Assembly (NCBI GenBank): GCA_000310025.1
Contig: FN649758.1
Coordinates: 978,926 to 1,042,925, forward strand
Length of the DNA: 64,000 nucleotides
DNA from: Ectocarpus siliculosus
Taxonomy: Eukaryota; Sar; Phaeophyceae; Ectocarpales; Ectocarpaceae
Direction: 5' to 3'
Below are positions 22,401 through 33,694 of the stretch, in pieces. Made by a program: the position numbers and the translations under genes. The notes beneath the pieces are model-generated. The model was not told the DNA's origin and made no database searches. It worked only from the letters and a program-made list of their open reading frames with translations. Position 1 is the stretch's first letter. Every line of letters begins with the position of its first letter.

Positions 22401-25400
22401 AGTCGACGTGATTTTCCTGTGCCGAGAGAAGCCAGTCTGCCGATTTACCCACGCCCACTATCGCAGGCATTTGCCCTGTTCAAGTTATACGTCGACATGA
22501 TTGTTCTACCTGCGCCAACAGATTACATTCTACCGGTTCACCCACCCTGTTAAGTTTTACGTCGACAAAATTTGTCCTGGCGACGCGAGAGAATGCATTC
22601 TGCCGATTCACCCAACCTATAGCGAGCACGCGCCGAATTTGACGCCGACATGATCGTCCACCTGGCAAGAGAGTTAGTTCACTTGCCGATCCACCAGCTT
22701 TGCTCAAGTTCTTCGTCGACATGATTACCGTATATGACACAAGATAACACGCGATTCTCAAAGCTCCATTTCTCAACAGCAGGAAGAGTCACAGCGCCAA
22801 AAACGGGGACGTTGGAACCGTCTCGTCGAGAGCTTTTCGAAAATGTATCATTTCGTGTATGCATCCTCTTCGTGGTGGAGTAATCGAGGTTTGAAAATCG
22901 GTTCAGGTGGTTGTGCCATACTGAAGTGTACGGTATTCTTCCTCCTCTGCCAACACATTTCACTCTTCTGATTCGCCCACCCTGTAGCGAGCGCCCGCTC
23001 TGTTACTGTTACATCGAGTTGATCATTCTACCGCTGCCATACGATTTCACTCTGCCGATTCACCCGCTCGATAGCGAGCAACCGCTCTGGTCAAACTTTG
23101 AGTCAACCTTGATCATTCTCATTCTGCCTGTGCTAAATAAGAGGATCTCATACTCGCCCGACAACCTGTCGCTCGCTTGTTAGGTGGTGTCTCTTTTCAC
23201 TCTTGTCCCCCCCACCCCCTCCCGCGTGCTTTGCTTCCGCGCGACCGACCTGCCTTCGCGACCAGCTTCCCGTCCACTGCGCTGCAGCGGGTGGCAACGT
23301 GGGCCTCCTGTCCTGGCTGGTTGAGGAGCTGGGCTGCTCGATCTTCACGGACAGCGACAAGAAGGTGAGGGAGCTTGCTTGCGTTGCCAAAGCCCAGTGC
23401 CGGCCGCTTTGTGCTCTGGTGTCGCGGACGACCCGACGATGGGGTTGACGACGTCGCGGCTTCTTTTGCACGAACTTTAGAGAGGCGGGATTTCTTGACC
23501 GGAGCGGGGCGCCATGGCCGTTGCTGGACTGGGCAACGACGTAGCACGGAAGCGAGGTTTTGGTCCGAACACAAGTCCTTTCAACGTGTTGCCTTGTATC
23601 TGCACGGCATGGGGATCGAGTAGCAAGCGTCTAGTTTACGAGCGATCGAAACTGCGGCGGTGCAATTATTTTTTTCTTTATCGAAACACATTTGAGATCC
23701 CAGGATGTGCGATTTTATTGTCTTACGCTCAAGCACGACTAATCGTTTCTCAACTCTTGCGTGCAGGCAGTAGAGCTCGGGAAGTGTTCTTGATTTCGAG
23801 GGCGCAGAGAATAGATGCATTGAACAGCATGGGTTCGTCGATGCAACTCGACCGACACCCTGTCAGTCGACATTGATGTAAGCTTGACGATTTTTTCTGT
23901 TTGCCCTTACTCTCTGTCTCTCTCTGCTTCGCCCCCCTGCCCCTATCGTTACCCCTCCGTGAGCGAACAGGTGCCAATAAGGGACCTGAGGTCGCTGACC
24001 GTTCTCGGCGCCGCGGCGGTGAACGGGCAGGTGCAGGCCATGCGCTACCTGGTGAACCAGCAGGTGGGTACCACGCAAGCACGTGGTTGTGTAGCACGTG
24101 CTCAGACGTGCGGCCGTAAACATATGTCATGGACAGCTTCGTAAGACAGTGCCCTCAGCAACAACTCGCGAAATGCCTTCCCGTGGCCTGGACGGAGAAT
24201 TTCCCCCTTTTTTTTTCTTTTTTTTGCTGCTCATTGCACAACCAGTTCATCTTCTCAAAAGATGGCGTCTCGGATATAATAGCAATGAAAGTCATGATCT
24301 TTACAAATACCCGAGCAGCATACACCCTTGTGTGTTTTTCCGCGAAGGTGTGCTTCCAAGCTTTGGCTTGGCTATCACAAGTTTTGGTGCTCGGTTTTGC
24401 CTTGAAACGTGCCACTGCGGGGTAGGGGGCGAATCACGTACGTCCGCTCATTTGCTTCTTCGTGGAGCGTGATAAAGTGAAATTTTCCGTGCTGATCTCA
24501 GAGGTAACGTAAAGGAAGCTTGAATTTTTTGTTTGCCCTGCTGTGTCTTCTTTGCATCTGTCTCTCTCGCCTCGTATTGTCAGGGCTGCTCCGTCTTGGA
24601 GATCAAGCACCTGCCGACGCTGAAGATAGCTCTGGACGCTTGTCTACATGGCTCCGCCAAGACAAGGGTGAGGGTAACAGAGCCCCTCCTCTCTTTAACC
24701 TTTTTTCACTTTTTCCTGATTGGACAACACGATATATGAGTTTGCGTTGAGGAGAGACGGTGCCTCGATGACGGCAGATAACAGACGGTCCAGGATGAAA
24801 ACGCAATGATTTGATAACGTTTCATGCTCTGCTTGGATTTCTAGGTGACCCTCGAGTTACAATCTGGCGACTATGTCGTTGGTAGGTAGTGTTCAGTTTT
24901 TTGTTGCTGTGGTCGTGGTGGTTTCGCCGTCGCTGTCGCATGATGCAGCATGTGTGAGCCTAGGTATTGCCTTTAATTCCGTACAGACCTACCTGGCGAG
25001 GCTTCCGTAGAGCAGCAGGCGAACATTTCCACGGAATCGAAAGCGAAATGAACAGATGTGCTTGAGTTGCACTCACATCTTGCGTCATACGAAAGGTCTT
25101 ATGATTCCACAGGCTACCTGCAGAGCACGGTCTTGGAAGGAGAAGATGTTTTGTGACGGAAATCGAAGCAGGATGGTACTATTGCCTCATCCACCCAAAA
25201 ATTGTGTCAGGGCAAACAATATGTACCTTGTCGAGTAAGAGGGCCCGCGAGCGAAAGAGAGATAGGCGAAGAAATCGGCAGATTGAATGAATTTTGTAGG
25301 AGCTAGCCGCCGCGTCTGCTTTGGTTGGTCCGTGGTGCACATATCCTATGTGACCCCGGTTCGGTCGTCTAGCTAGTAGAAGTGGAGGATGGAGGCCAGA

Positions 25401-27354
25401 GGGGCAGACGACAGAGGGAGAATATCTATGTATATATATTTGTATCTGGCCGCTCTGCCATGACAACACGAAAGGCCACGACGAAACGGAATTGGCAACG
25501 CTTTAGCATTGCAGTGGCTGCCCTTTCACCGTTTGTATTCATTCGTCCGCCTTGTTCGTGGTGTAACCTGCGGCATGATCTCTCGATGGATCGGGTCAGG
25601 GAATACATTATATCGGTCGGACTGTTTTTTCTGCCTCGACTGAAATCTCGATTTCTGGTACACGGTTCATTCGTACCCACGGCACCGCCTGAATCGGTTT
25701 CCTCGATAGATACGGGCCGGACTGTGTTGCTGTGTCATCTAACAATCTTGATTTATTTCTAGGTTCATTCGTTCACACAGACTAACAGCTCGGGGGCGTT
25801 GCCCGAATCAGTTCCCCTATGTTCTGCCGCAAGTTTTGGCCTCCGACTCGTGCCTCTAAACTCACTCTCGGGTCGGATAATCATAAGCTATAAACTCACT
25901 CTCGGGTCGGATAATCATAAGCTTGTCGGATAATCAGCATCACCGCACACGAAGACAGCTCCACTTTTGTTCCCACGCCCGTTTCTGTGCGCCACGCCGC
26001 GTTGCTGATCGTTCTTCTCTTTCGCTCGCGATTTTTTTTTTTTTTTCCTGTTTCACCTTGGTGCGGAGCAGGACGCCGAGCGTAGCCGCTACAGGGCCAA
26101 CGGCAACGACCCAGACCCCCTCGGAAGTGCCGGAGGCGTGTATTTCGGCAGTCGTTCAACGGCTAGCCTGACGACCGCTGCGGCAGACGAGGAGACGGAC
26201 AACTGCTGCATTGTGAGTTTTTGGTGAAAAGCTGTGTGATGACAGGCAAGGTCGGCGGGGAAGACGGTTACATTTTGTTTTTTTGCCCTTTCGTTTGATT
26301 TGGGTGCCGCTTTACAATTGAACTCAGACAGCCATCAGTACAAGGAGCATCCCACCTTGCACGGGACGCGCGGGGGTGCTGGCAGTGGCTATTCTCCTCC
26401 GGGAGGACCCATCGAGTTTTGGGGCCCAGTCTACCGTAGCCACGTGTGGTAGGTTTCAAGACGGCCTTCGACCGGTGGCGCCCTACTACTTCATCTTTTG
26501 GGGGGGGGGAGGTGACTGTGTTTTTGCCTTCCTATGTGTTTGTCAGGCCCGTGGAAGCGTATGCCGCAGTAGACTGAACTAGCATGGCTGCGTCTCCTTT
26601 CTCACCCACCCAGCGGAGTTTGTTCTTCGTGGTTGCCCCCAAGACTTTCGTCGTGTCTGCTGCCGCTCCGTCCCCACGGTGCTACATCGTAGGGTTCTTG
26701 GCGAAGCCCCCACTCGCAGAGCCTCCTGATGAATTCAATACATTGTGCCCCCCGTGCGTTGTCCCCCCTCCCCACCAGTCCCGATTGTACGCCCTCACCG
26801 TACCCCTCTGCTTCATCGTCGCCCCCAATCTGCTGCGATGAATTCACTCCGCTGTGCCCCGGGCCTTGTCTCTCCCCACCAGTCTCGAGTGTGCACCCTC
26901 ACCGCACCCCTCTGTTTCATCGTCCCTCCCCCCCTCCTGCGGTGAATTCACTCCGTTGTGCCCCCCGTGCGTTGGCCCTCCCTCCGTTCCTCCCCACCAG
27001 TCTAGATTGTTCGCCCATACCTATATACCCTGCTTCATCGTATCCCCATCCTCCTGTACCCCTCGGTTTCATCGTCCCTCCCCCCCCCTGCAACGAATTC
27101 ATGCCACTGTGCCCCACCGTGCCTTTGGTCTCTCCCCACCAGCCTTGATTGTACGCCTTCACCGACCACCATGCCGTGCCCCTGTTTTGGTTTTCATCGC
27201 CCTTCCACGACAGGTGTGCTTCGACAACGAGGTGGACTGCACGCTCGTCCCGTGCGGGCACCACTGCTGCTGCATCACCTGCGCGTCGAAGTTCAGCCTC
27301 TGCCCGGTGTGCCGCACGACCGTCACCCACAAGATCAAGACCATTCCGGTTTGA
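19499..27354 (+). CDS. FYVE-like finger, ankyrin-like repeats and C-terminal RING finger protein
   Basis: Ten exons fit with matching phases: 19499-20973, 21259-21441, 22133-22286, 23266-23364, 23971-24063, 24584-24667, 24845-24881, 24987-25006 (least certain), 26072-26212 and 27214-27354, giving 808 residues. Residues 1-490 are Ala/Pro/Ser-rich low complexity. Residues 493-564 form a FYVE-like finger: CALC, CRNC, CDDC and RVCKTC, with correct C-x4-C spacing between pairs 2 and 3 and a Ser/Asn insert between pairs 1 and 2. The basic RRHHC motif that binds PI3P is replaced by SDKNC. Ankyrin-like repeats follow (PVHCAAAGGNVGLLSWLVEE; TVLGAAAVNGQVQAMRYLV). The C-terminal C3HC4 RING spans 761-800 (C-I-V-C, PCGH, CPVC) across the last intron. 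This suggests an E3 ubiquitin ligase of the rififylin kind acting at membranes; target unknown. An upstream ATG at 19223 is possible. Confidence 0.8.
22395..23130 (+). repeat. Degenerate minisatellite in intron 3 of the RING gene
   Basis: Units of roughly 70-90 bp share GTCGACATGATT(G)TTCTACC, then CTGCCGATTCACCCACCC and TAGCGAGC. GTCGAC-like cores sit at about 22402, 22491, 22561, 22646 and 22714, with worn copies after 22960. The array is interrupted by the MITE at 22728-22933. Confidence 0.7.
22728..22933. mobile_element. MITE, TA-flanked, worn right end (family shared with 57094)
   Basis: 206 bp starting CCGTATATGACACAAGATAAC and ending GTGTACGG, flanked by TA on both sides. The left half and middle match the intact copy at 57094-57310 (AACAGCAGGAAGAGTCACAG; GGAACCGTCTCGTCGAGAG). 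The right inverted repeat has diverged. TA flanks suggest a Tc1/mariner-type transposase supplied elsewhere. It sits inside the intron 3 minisatellite. Confidence 0.8.
25857..25924. repeat. Tandem duplication, 34-bp unit
   Basis: TAAACTCACTCTCGGGTCGG followed by ATAATCATAAGC occurs twice with a 34-bp period, in the intron before the penultimate exon of the RING gene. Confidence 0.8.
26725..27150 (+). repeat. Minisatellite in the last intron of the RING gene
   Basis: Four degenerate units of about 105-150 bp, each with GAATTCA, a GTGCCCC(C) stretch, a long pyrimidine tract and CCCCACCAG. The CAG after a pyrimidine tract resembles a splice acceptor in every unit. The true acceptor appears to be CGACAG at 27208-27213. 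Confidence 0.75.
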
Positions 27355-27411
27355 AGCGCGACCCCCGTTCCCGTCCCGTCTAGAACTTGGGGCGGTTTTC
27401 CCATGGGTCGC

Positions 27412-27412
<1 letters not shown>

Positions 27413-27462
<50 letters not shown>

Positions 27463-27476
27463 GCTGCTGCTGCTGC
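27413..27476 (+). repeat. CTG trinucleotide repeat just after the RING gene stop
   Basis: About 20 CTG units with one CT interruption near 27460-27462, starting 59 bp after the stop codon. It probably lies in the 3' untranslated region of the RING gene (CAG on the other strand). Confidence 0.95.
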
Positions 27477-30400
27477 GGTCCCGTTGTCGGCAGAGCAAGA
27501 TTCACGAACGAGTTGTTGAGCACCCGAGCAGGATGCGTGGTTGGTGGGGGTGTTTTCTGTCGGGCGTGAAGGCCAGGAACGACTCCAGCGGGCGATGTCG
27601 AACGATCTCCTCCAATTGGCACACGCTGCTGGAAGCTTCCAAAGGCTGAAGCTTGCTCTGCCTCTAGGATTTAGTACATGGGCGCCGCCATCGTAGTTCT
27701 CTCGGTCGGCCTGCCTTGCATTGGAAAATTTAACAACATTTGCTCTTTCGGCAAGGAACGGGCGTTGCATGTGGGTAACAAACTGCGTAGGTTTGGAATA
27801 TGAAGAACTACGAGGCTTTGGGTTGATGGCGGGGTTTTTGTTGATCTGTAAAAGGGCGGGGCGTTTCATGTAACCAAATGGAAAACTTTTATGATGTAGA
27901 TGCGGTTTGGCCAGCCCTAGGCGCTGGGTGTAACGCATCACGTGGTGTGTTGTTTGCGTAGGTCCGCTTGTTACCGCCCCCCCTGGCGGCCCGCGGAAGG
28001 CATGCCTGAGCCTTACGCTCCGCGTGGACGTCGGCGGAACAGCATCAAATGACCCCCCACCGTTAGAAACAATCTGGCGAGAGGCTGGGCGCAGATGCCC
28101 GCGGTATTGCCGTCATCTTTGCGGTGGCGCCATCCCTGGCATTTCCGCCATCATTCGGGTGGCGTTCATCTGTGGTAGTATTTTTTTTCTGTTTCGTTTT
28201 TTACCGCCTTCTTTGTGCCTGCGGTGTTCATGGCTAGCAGAATAGACGGAAAAGTTTCGAGTGTTTTTTTCGTTAACCACCGTATTTTGCCTGCGGTGTT
28301 TGTGGCTTAGTTGCTGCGGATTTCGGGAATAGCGTAGGCCGGTCACGGGAGTGCTTTGTCCTGTCAATTCTAGTAGGTCGGCCGCAGAGGTGCTTTGGTC
28401 GTGTCAGTTCCCCGCCTGCCTTGCTCACTGATTTGTTGTTTCGTCTCGAGAAGGCTAGTCGGTTCGAGCGACGGCAGGCCGTTCGACGGCCTTGCGCTCG
28501 GAGTAACGGGTCGTTCGGTGTGATCAAAATCAAATATCTGTAAGCCTGGTGTGTATTCAGCATGTTTTTTAGCACTTGTCGTTGTATAGGCTGCAACCCT
28601 TCGATTGCGGGTGTTGTTTTTCGAACGGGTAGTCTCTGTCATTCTATGTATGCATGTTTCTACTGTCGGGGATACTCCGCACGATACGTGGGCCCTTTGT
28701 TGTGTCGTAGGGGTTCCGCGGTGGGTAGATCAAATCGAGCCCGTGGTACCTCCATGTCGTTCGACCACGTTAGCACCGCGACCGCAATCCGGGCCTGCGT
28801 TGTTGCTTTTTTGCTGTCTGCATGTGATTGATGTCATATCTTCGTTCGAGTAAGACATGAAACACTGAACTGAATGAATGGGTGGTGAGGCACCAACGGT
28901 TTTCCCGCCAAAATCGTTCCGAGGAGGCTTCTATCTCTTCAGGCGCCTGCCTCCGGCTTGATCGTGCTTCTCCCTGGACTTCCATGGGCAAGCTCCTCAC
29001 AGGCACGATTGCACTGACTTGTACCTGTTGAGGTTGAGGGTTTGGACCTCTCCTGCCGAGTGAAATATACCTCGCAATTTCAAAGTGCAAGCGCGTGGTG
29101 GGTCGTGACACACCACAGAGGGGGAAGAGGCTGGCTGAATCCTTGATTCGACAAATGTTCAAGACAAACACCGCAGGAAAAAGAAATAGTTCCTATGCAC
29201 ACGACACCGACAAACAAACGTCAAAGCTGGCAATAATGAATGATCCCGGCTGGTGCGTCAAGACAGAACAATACTTGTGGTGGGTATCCCGAAAGGCGTG
29301 GCCTGGCGCCAACAAACAACTGGGCGAAAATCAATGGTTGACGGTTGTCGCCCACGAGCTCCTTGATTGGGGCTCCAGCACAGGGTGATGTCCGCCCCTC
29401 CACAAAAAAACTGACGGTCCGACTGCAACGGAGTTGTATTAATGTTTAGTTTCCGTTGTTCACGTATCCCAAGCACACCTCTGTCACACACTTTTCTGAT
29501 GCCCGGCTCCACGTTAGTCTAGGATCTTGACAATCTGTGGGCGAGCGAATCTGTGGTCTATCTAGGTTTACTTCTGCCCTTGTATCATGACGAGCACACT
29601 GCTGTACGTCTCTCTCTTCATAAAATAACTACATTCCAGCCACCGCGTCATGCATTTGAGACATCGTTAGATAACACACGGTTGATGATCGTCTCTCGGA
29701 CGACTATTTAGTCAATCGGGAGGCGGGAACACAAATCCGTTAGGGAGTTGATTCGGATGGCGTAGGCAGTGAGAGGCCTGAATCCTTATCTGTCTCACAG
29801 GCACGTGGGTTGTTCGAGTCTTCAAGGCTATTTTCTGGATCGGTTAGCGAGACTGACTGTGTACGAACAGGACAACATCACATGTTTAGGTACACGGCGT
29901 GGACGCAATTCCTACTTCGAGAAATGCTTCTAACGCATCCTATCGCAGGACAGCTGCAGCGGAGATACACCAACTGCCTTCGTTATTAATCATGTTGCCC
30001 TCCATGTCTTTCGTGTGTGTTCCCCCCACCATTGCCAATTTGTGCAACGGGGAAGGAGCTGCCACATTATGTTTTCAGGCAACGGCGCCACGAATCAAGA
30101 AACAGTTCACTACGCGGCTTTTCAACATTCTTATTCTGAGGCGGTGTTCCTGAAATGTCTCCCCAGTCGGGGGAGCCACTCCCCTCTTTTTCAACATTCT
30201 TGTTCTGAGGCTGTCTTCCTGAGACTCCTTCCCAACGGGAGCCACTACCTATTTGTTTTCACTGGTGGGTTGAGCCAATGGATGGAACGTATGACCGATG
30301 AAATATTCATTCAACCACTCACGGACCCTGCGCAGTACCTACCTCAGTTTATCTTGATAACCTGTGGGGATGTAACCTTTGTGATAGGTGTATCCCTGGC

Positions 30401-31320
30401 AATGGCCACTGTGTAGTAGCAGTGTGCAGAGGCTCACAGAGTGACTGCAAAGTACACTTGTGTTGTAGACCAGATTATATGGTTGTATTGACGCTTAGTT
30501 GGCCGAAAAGTCAGAAGAGAGAAAGGAGAAGAAGAAGAAAGAAGAATACATTGTAGTAGAAGAGAGTGAGCGAGTGGGGGCGAGCCATCCACCATCATCG
30601 CGGAAAGAAAACACATATGGGCTATTGCAACGTACCGATCACGGTAATAGACGGTAACTCCGACCTATGGCAACGTTACTAGAATATCCTAAAGGACAAA
30701 GGTCCGATGTACCGTTCAATGTATAACCCGTAGGGGTGTGCATTGATCCGATTACTGAATCAACATACCGAAGACTATTCCGGTAACACTCCTTAGGTGA
30801 ATACCTACTTACTGTTGTTTACAGCAGTGCAAACTCTAATGACTGACATTGAGTATTCCAACACAGCCATGCGATCTTATTTGCTCACAAGCATACGAAC
30901 CTACCCCACTACCTGCTGTAGCGCGTGAGGATTGTCGCCTTCTTCCGTTGATGTATAGGTGGTTCGACTGGCATCTATCCCAAGCTAGGGTGCATTCGGT
31001 ATCGGCGAATGCGCCCCAGAGAGGTGGTTGTCTTTCGAAGCATCCATGCATCAAAGGAAGGAGGCGCTCACTCCCGTCCCCACCGTTTTCTTCGCTTCAA
31101 ACCTGAAGGAAAACGCTGTCAACGACATGTTGTGCTCGGCGCGTCCCCTACCTCAAGAAATCAAAACACCACCATCACCAGCAGCTCGGTTCACTCCGCT
31201 AAAGAAAAAGTGTCCTCGGTGATCCAGATTGCTATGGTATTAGTTGCAGGCATCGTCTTGGCTCTTCCGTATCGAAAAACTACTATACTCGGGGGACGGG
31301 AAACGACACTACCCGTGGTT
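27477..31320. other. Intergenic, no gene recognised
   Basis: Lies between the 3' ends of the convergent RING and dynamin genes. No domain-bearing ORF. A two-copy repeat of about 70 bp (TTTTCAACATTCTTNTTCTGAGG) is at about 30119-30247. The remainder shows only weak local repeats, for example GCCTGCGGTGTT near 28220 and 28290. Confidence 0.4.
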
Positions 31321-33116
31321 CTACTTGGAACGGCCGCCTGCGTTTTTGAGAATTTTCGCTGCCTCCTCGAACTGGGACAGCTTGCTCTCGAGCTCCTTGC
31401 GCTTCCGCTGGGAAAGCGCATCCTCGGCCAGCCACCTCTGCAGGTCGGTCTCGTCCACCTTGTCCAGCATCCAAGTCACGAAGCCTTTGCAGATGCCATC
31501 CACGAGAAACAGGTGGACCTGCTTGGGGATACTGTCGAACAGCCGCCTGCAGACCACGTCGCTATACGCGTGCAGGATGACCTGTTTTTGTGCGAGGTTG
31601 GTAGGTGGGTGTGTATTTACCAAACGTTAACGCACCTCAATCGAGAGCACAAACAGGCGGCACAGCTAGGTGTGCGGGATTTTTTGCGAGGTGTTCTCTG
31701 TCGACTTCGCTCATTTGGACGGTGCATCACACCCAATAGCACGCACTATACTACGAACCTATTGGTACATGCTCTTCTAACAACAAAGTCGGGAGGAGGA
31801 GGAGGCGGCATGCTTCTCTTGCGCCGTGTTCATCCGCTGCTCCAACAACAAGCACAAAATATAAACCATGCACATTTCACGACCGTGAGATGCACGACCT
31901 AGTTCTACAACCATCCCAGCACACTTGCCTCCACCACCACCACGAAGAGAACATAACACCTTCACGTGCCGGGTGCGTCGATTTCATATCGCAACCGCTG
32001 ATACAAACTGAGGGCGAGAGGTCCATGCCTAAAAACAAATACCTGAAGATCGCGGATCGCGTCGTCCTCACTCTTGGGCTTGGCGTCTATAATTTTCCAG
32101 ATGAATGCTTCAGGGATGGTACCCACATCCTTCGCAAGTTCAAAGATGGTCTGGTTTTCCGTTCCAGAGGTAGCCTCGTGCTCCACCTTGCTCTTGCGGA
32201 CGCGGCTCGCCATCTCGCGGACGTCACGCATGGTGTCTTCGTACGACCGGTCCTGGGTGAAGACCCACCCGAGCTCAGCCTTGACAATATTTTCCACCGC
32301 GCTCTTCGTGCTGGCCTCCTTCGAGTCTACGAATTGTTCCACGAGGTTGGTCTTGAGCTCGTTAAGCAGAACGGGGTGGGCGGCGCACGTGTGATCGCAC
32401 AACTTCCCCAGCGTGTCTTGCATGAAGTCCTTGACCCCTTCGACCAACTTCTCCGAGCGAACACCGAGCTCCTCAGAGAAGATCTCGCAGAAAAGAGCAC
32501 TGAACACGCGCCCGCCGAGTAGATTCGGCAGGGCCATGCCATCCACACGCTTGAAAGCGGCGCAGACCTTTTGGTGGTACTCATCCGTGAAGAAGTTGGG
32601 TACAACGTCCTGTCAACGATCCGTTGGAGGGAGCGTACGGGCGGCGGCGGAGGGAGGCTCAATCGAAGTTTTTAGAGGTATAGACTACTACGCTGTGTAC
32701 ATCAGGGCTTCGAACGCTTCTGCGACAGCACCGCAACTCCGGAACCCACGCACCGTGGGGATGTGTGGATAAACGTACAGCGAAACAGCAACTGTGATCG
32801 CGGGAGCCTTAAGAAATCTCGGCACACCCCACAAAGTCATTCCAGAGCCGTTGGTATTTCGCGTTTTTGGTCGTTCTTCCTCGCCGGGCGACAGGAGGGG
32901 ATACGCATATTCCTTTAGGATGTGGTACTTGCTCGAGCCATACGTTTGTCTACTCTTCAAGATGTTCAACTCCAACGATCTTGGTCTTTGACTCTGAGGC
33001 ATTCGATGTTGCGTACGGTAGGTGGGTGAAGTATACAATACGGTCGGTATTGGGTATTGCAAGAAGAGCGCAGGAGGCAGCTTGGGCTCAAAGCAGCTTG
33101 ACCTCCTATTCCACTT

Positions 33117-33441
33117 TGAAAGGTAAACTACGCGGGGTGCAGCAAGCACGTTCTGGACGTTACTTGGGGCACTGGGTAGTCGGCCGTGTTAGGCCGAGAG
33201 AGAGAGATTGAGAGAGAGTTGGAGAGAGAGTGGGAGAAGGAAACTTGATTGGAGAGAGACGGTGGTGGTGGTGGAGAGAGAGAGGAAGAAGTGAGCGCAG
33301 CACGCACGCAAGCTTCATCGCACCAACCACGCCAAAAGGGTCCCCGTGACCGCACCGATGGTACCCTGCAACACACGAAATTCCCAACACGTATCCCCCT
33401 GGGATCCTCACGACCAGATACTGCTGCGAGTATATCTAACA
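33117..33441 (-). repeat. 3' LTR of the copia element
   Basis: 325 bp, no difference from the 5' LTR seen by eye. The target duplication CACTT lies at 33112-33116. Confidence 0.96.
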
Positions 33442-33453
33442 TCCCCCCTGCTC
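33442..33453 (-). other. Polypurine tract before the 3' LTR
   Basis: Reads GAGCAGGGGGGA on the minus strand directly before TGTTAG of the LTR, the expected primer site for plus-strand cDNA synthesis. Confidence 0.75.
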
Positions 33454-33694
33454 GCAACAGTTATTCACTGAAAACTTCGCGAACACTCGATATGTCAACC
33501 AAAATACATCTCTCCAAGAATATATGCCATCAATACTCGACCAGAATAACATAAGAGGGAAAAACAATTCAAAGGAACATGAATACTGCATCGCGCGTAA
33601 CAAATACTTGGCGCGAGAAATGAAAGAAAACGGGAAACAAAACGAGAAACAAAACAAAACCAAAACACAACCAATCAGAAAAACAATAAAATGT

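Noticed and set aside
27159-27941. Minus-strand ORF of 260 codons with a poly-Gln run
   Set aside because: It runs antisense through the RING exon, and its Gln run is the CTG repeat read backwards.
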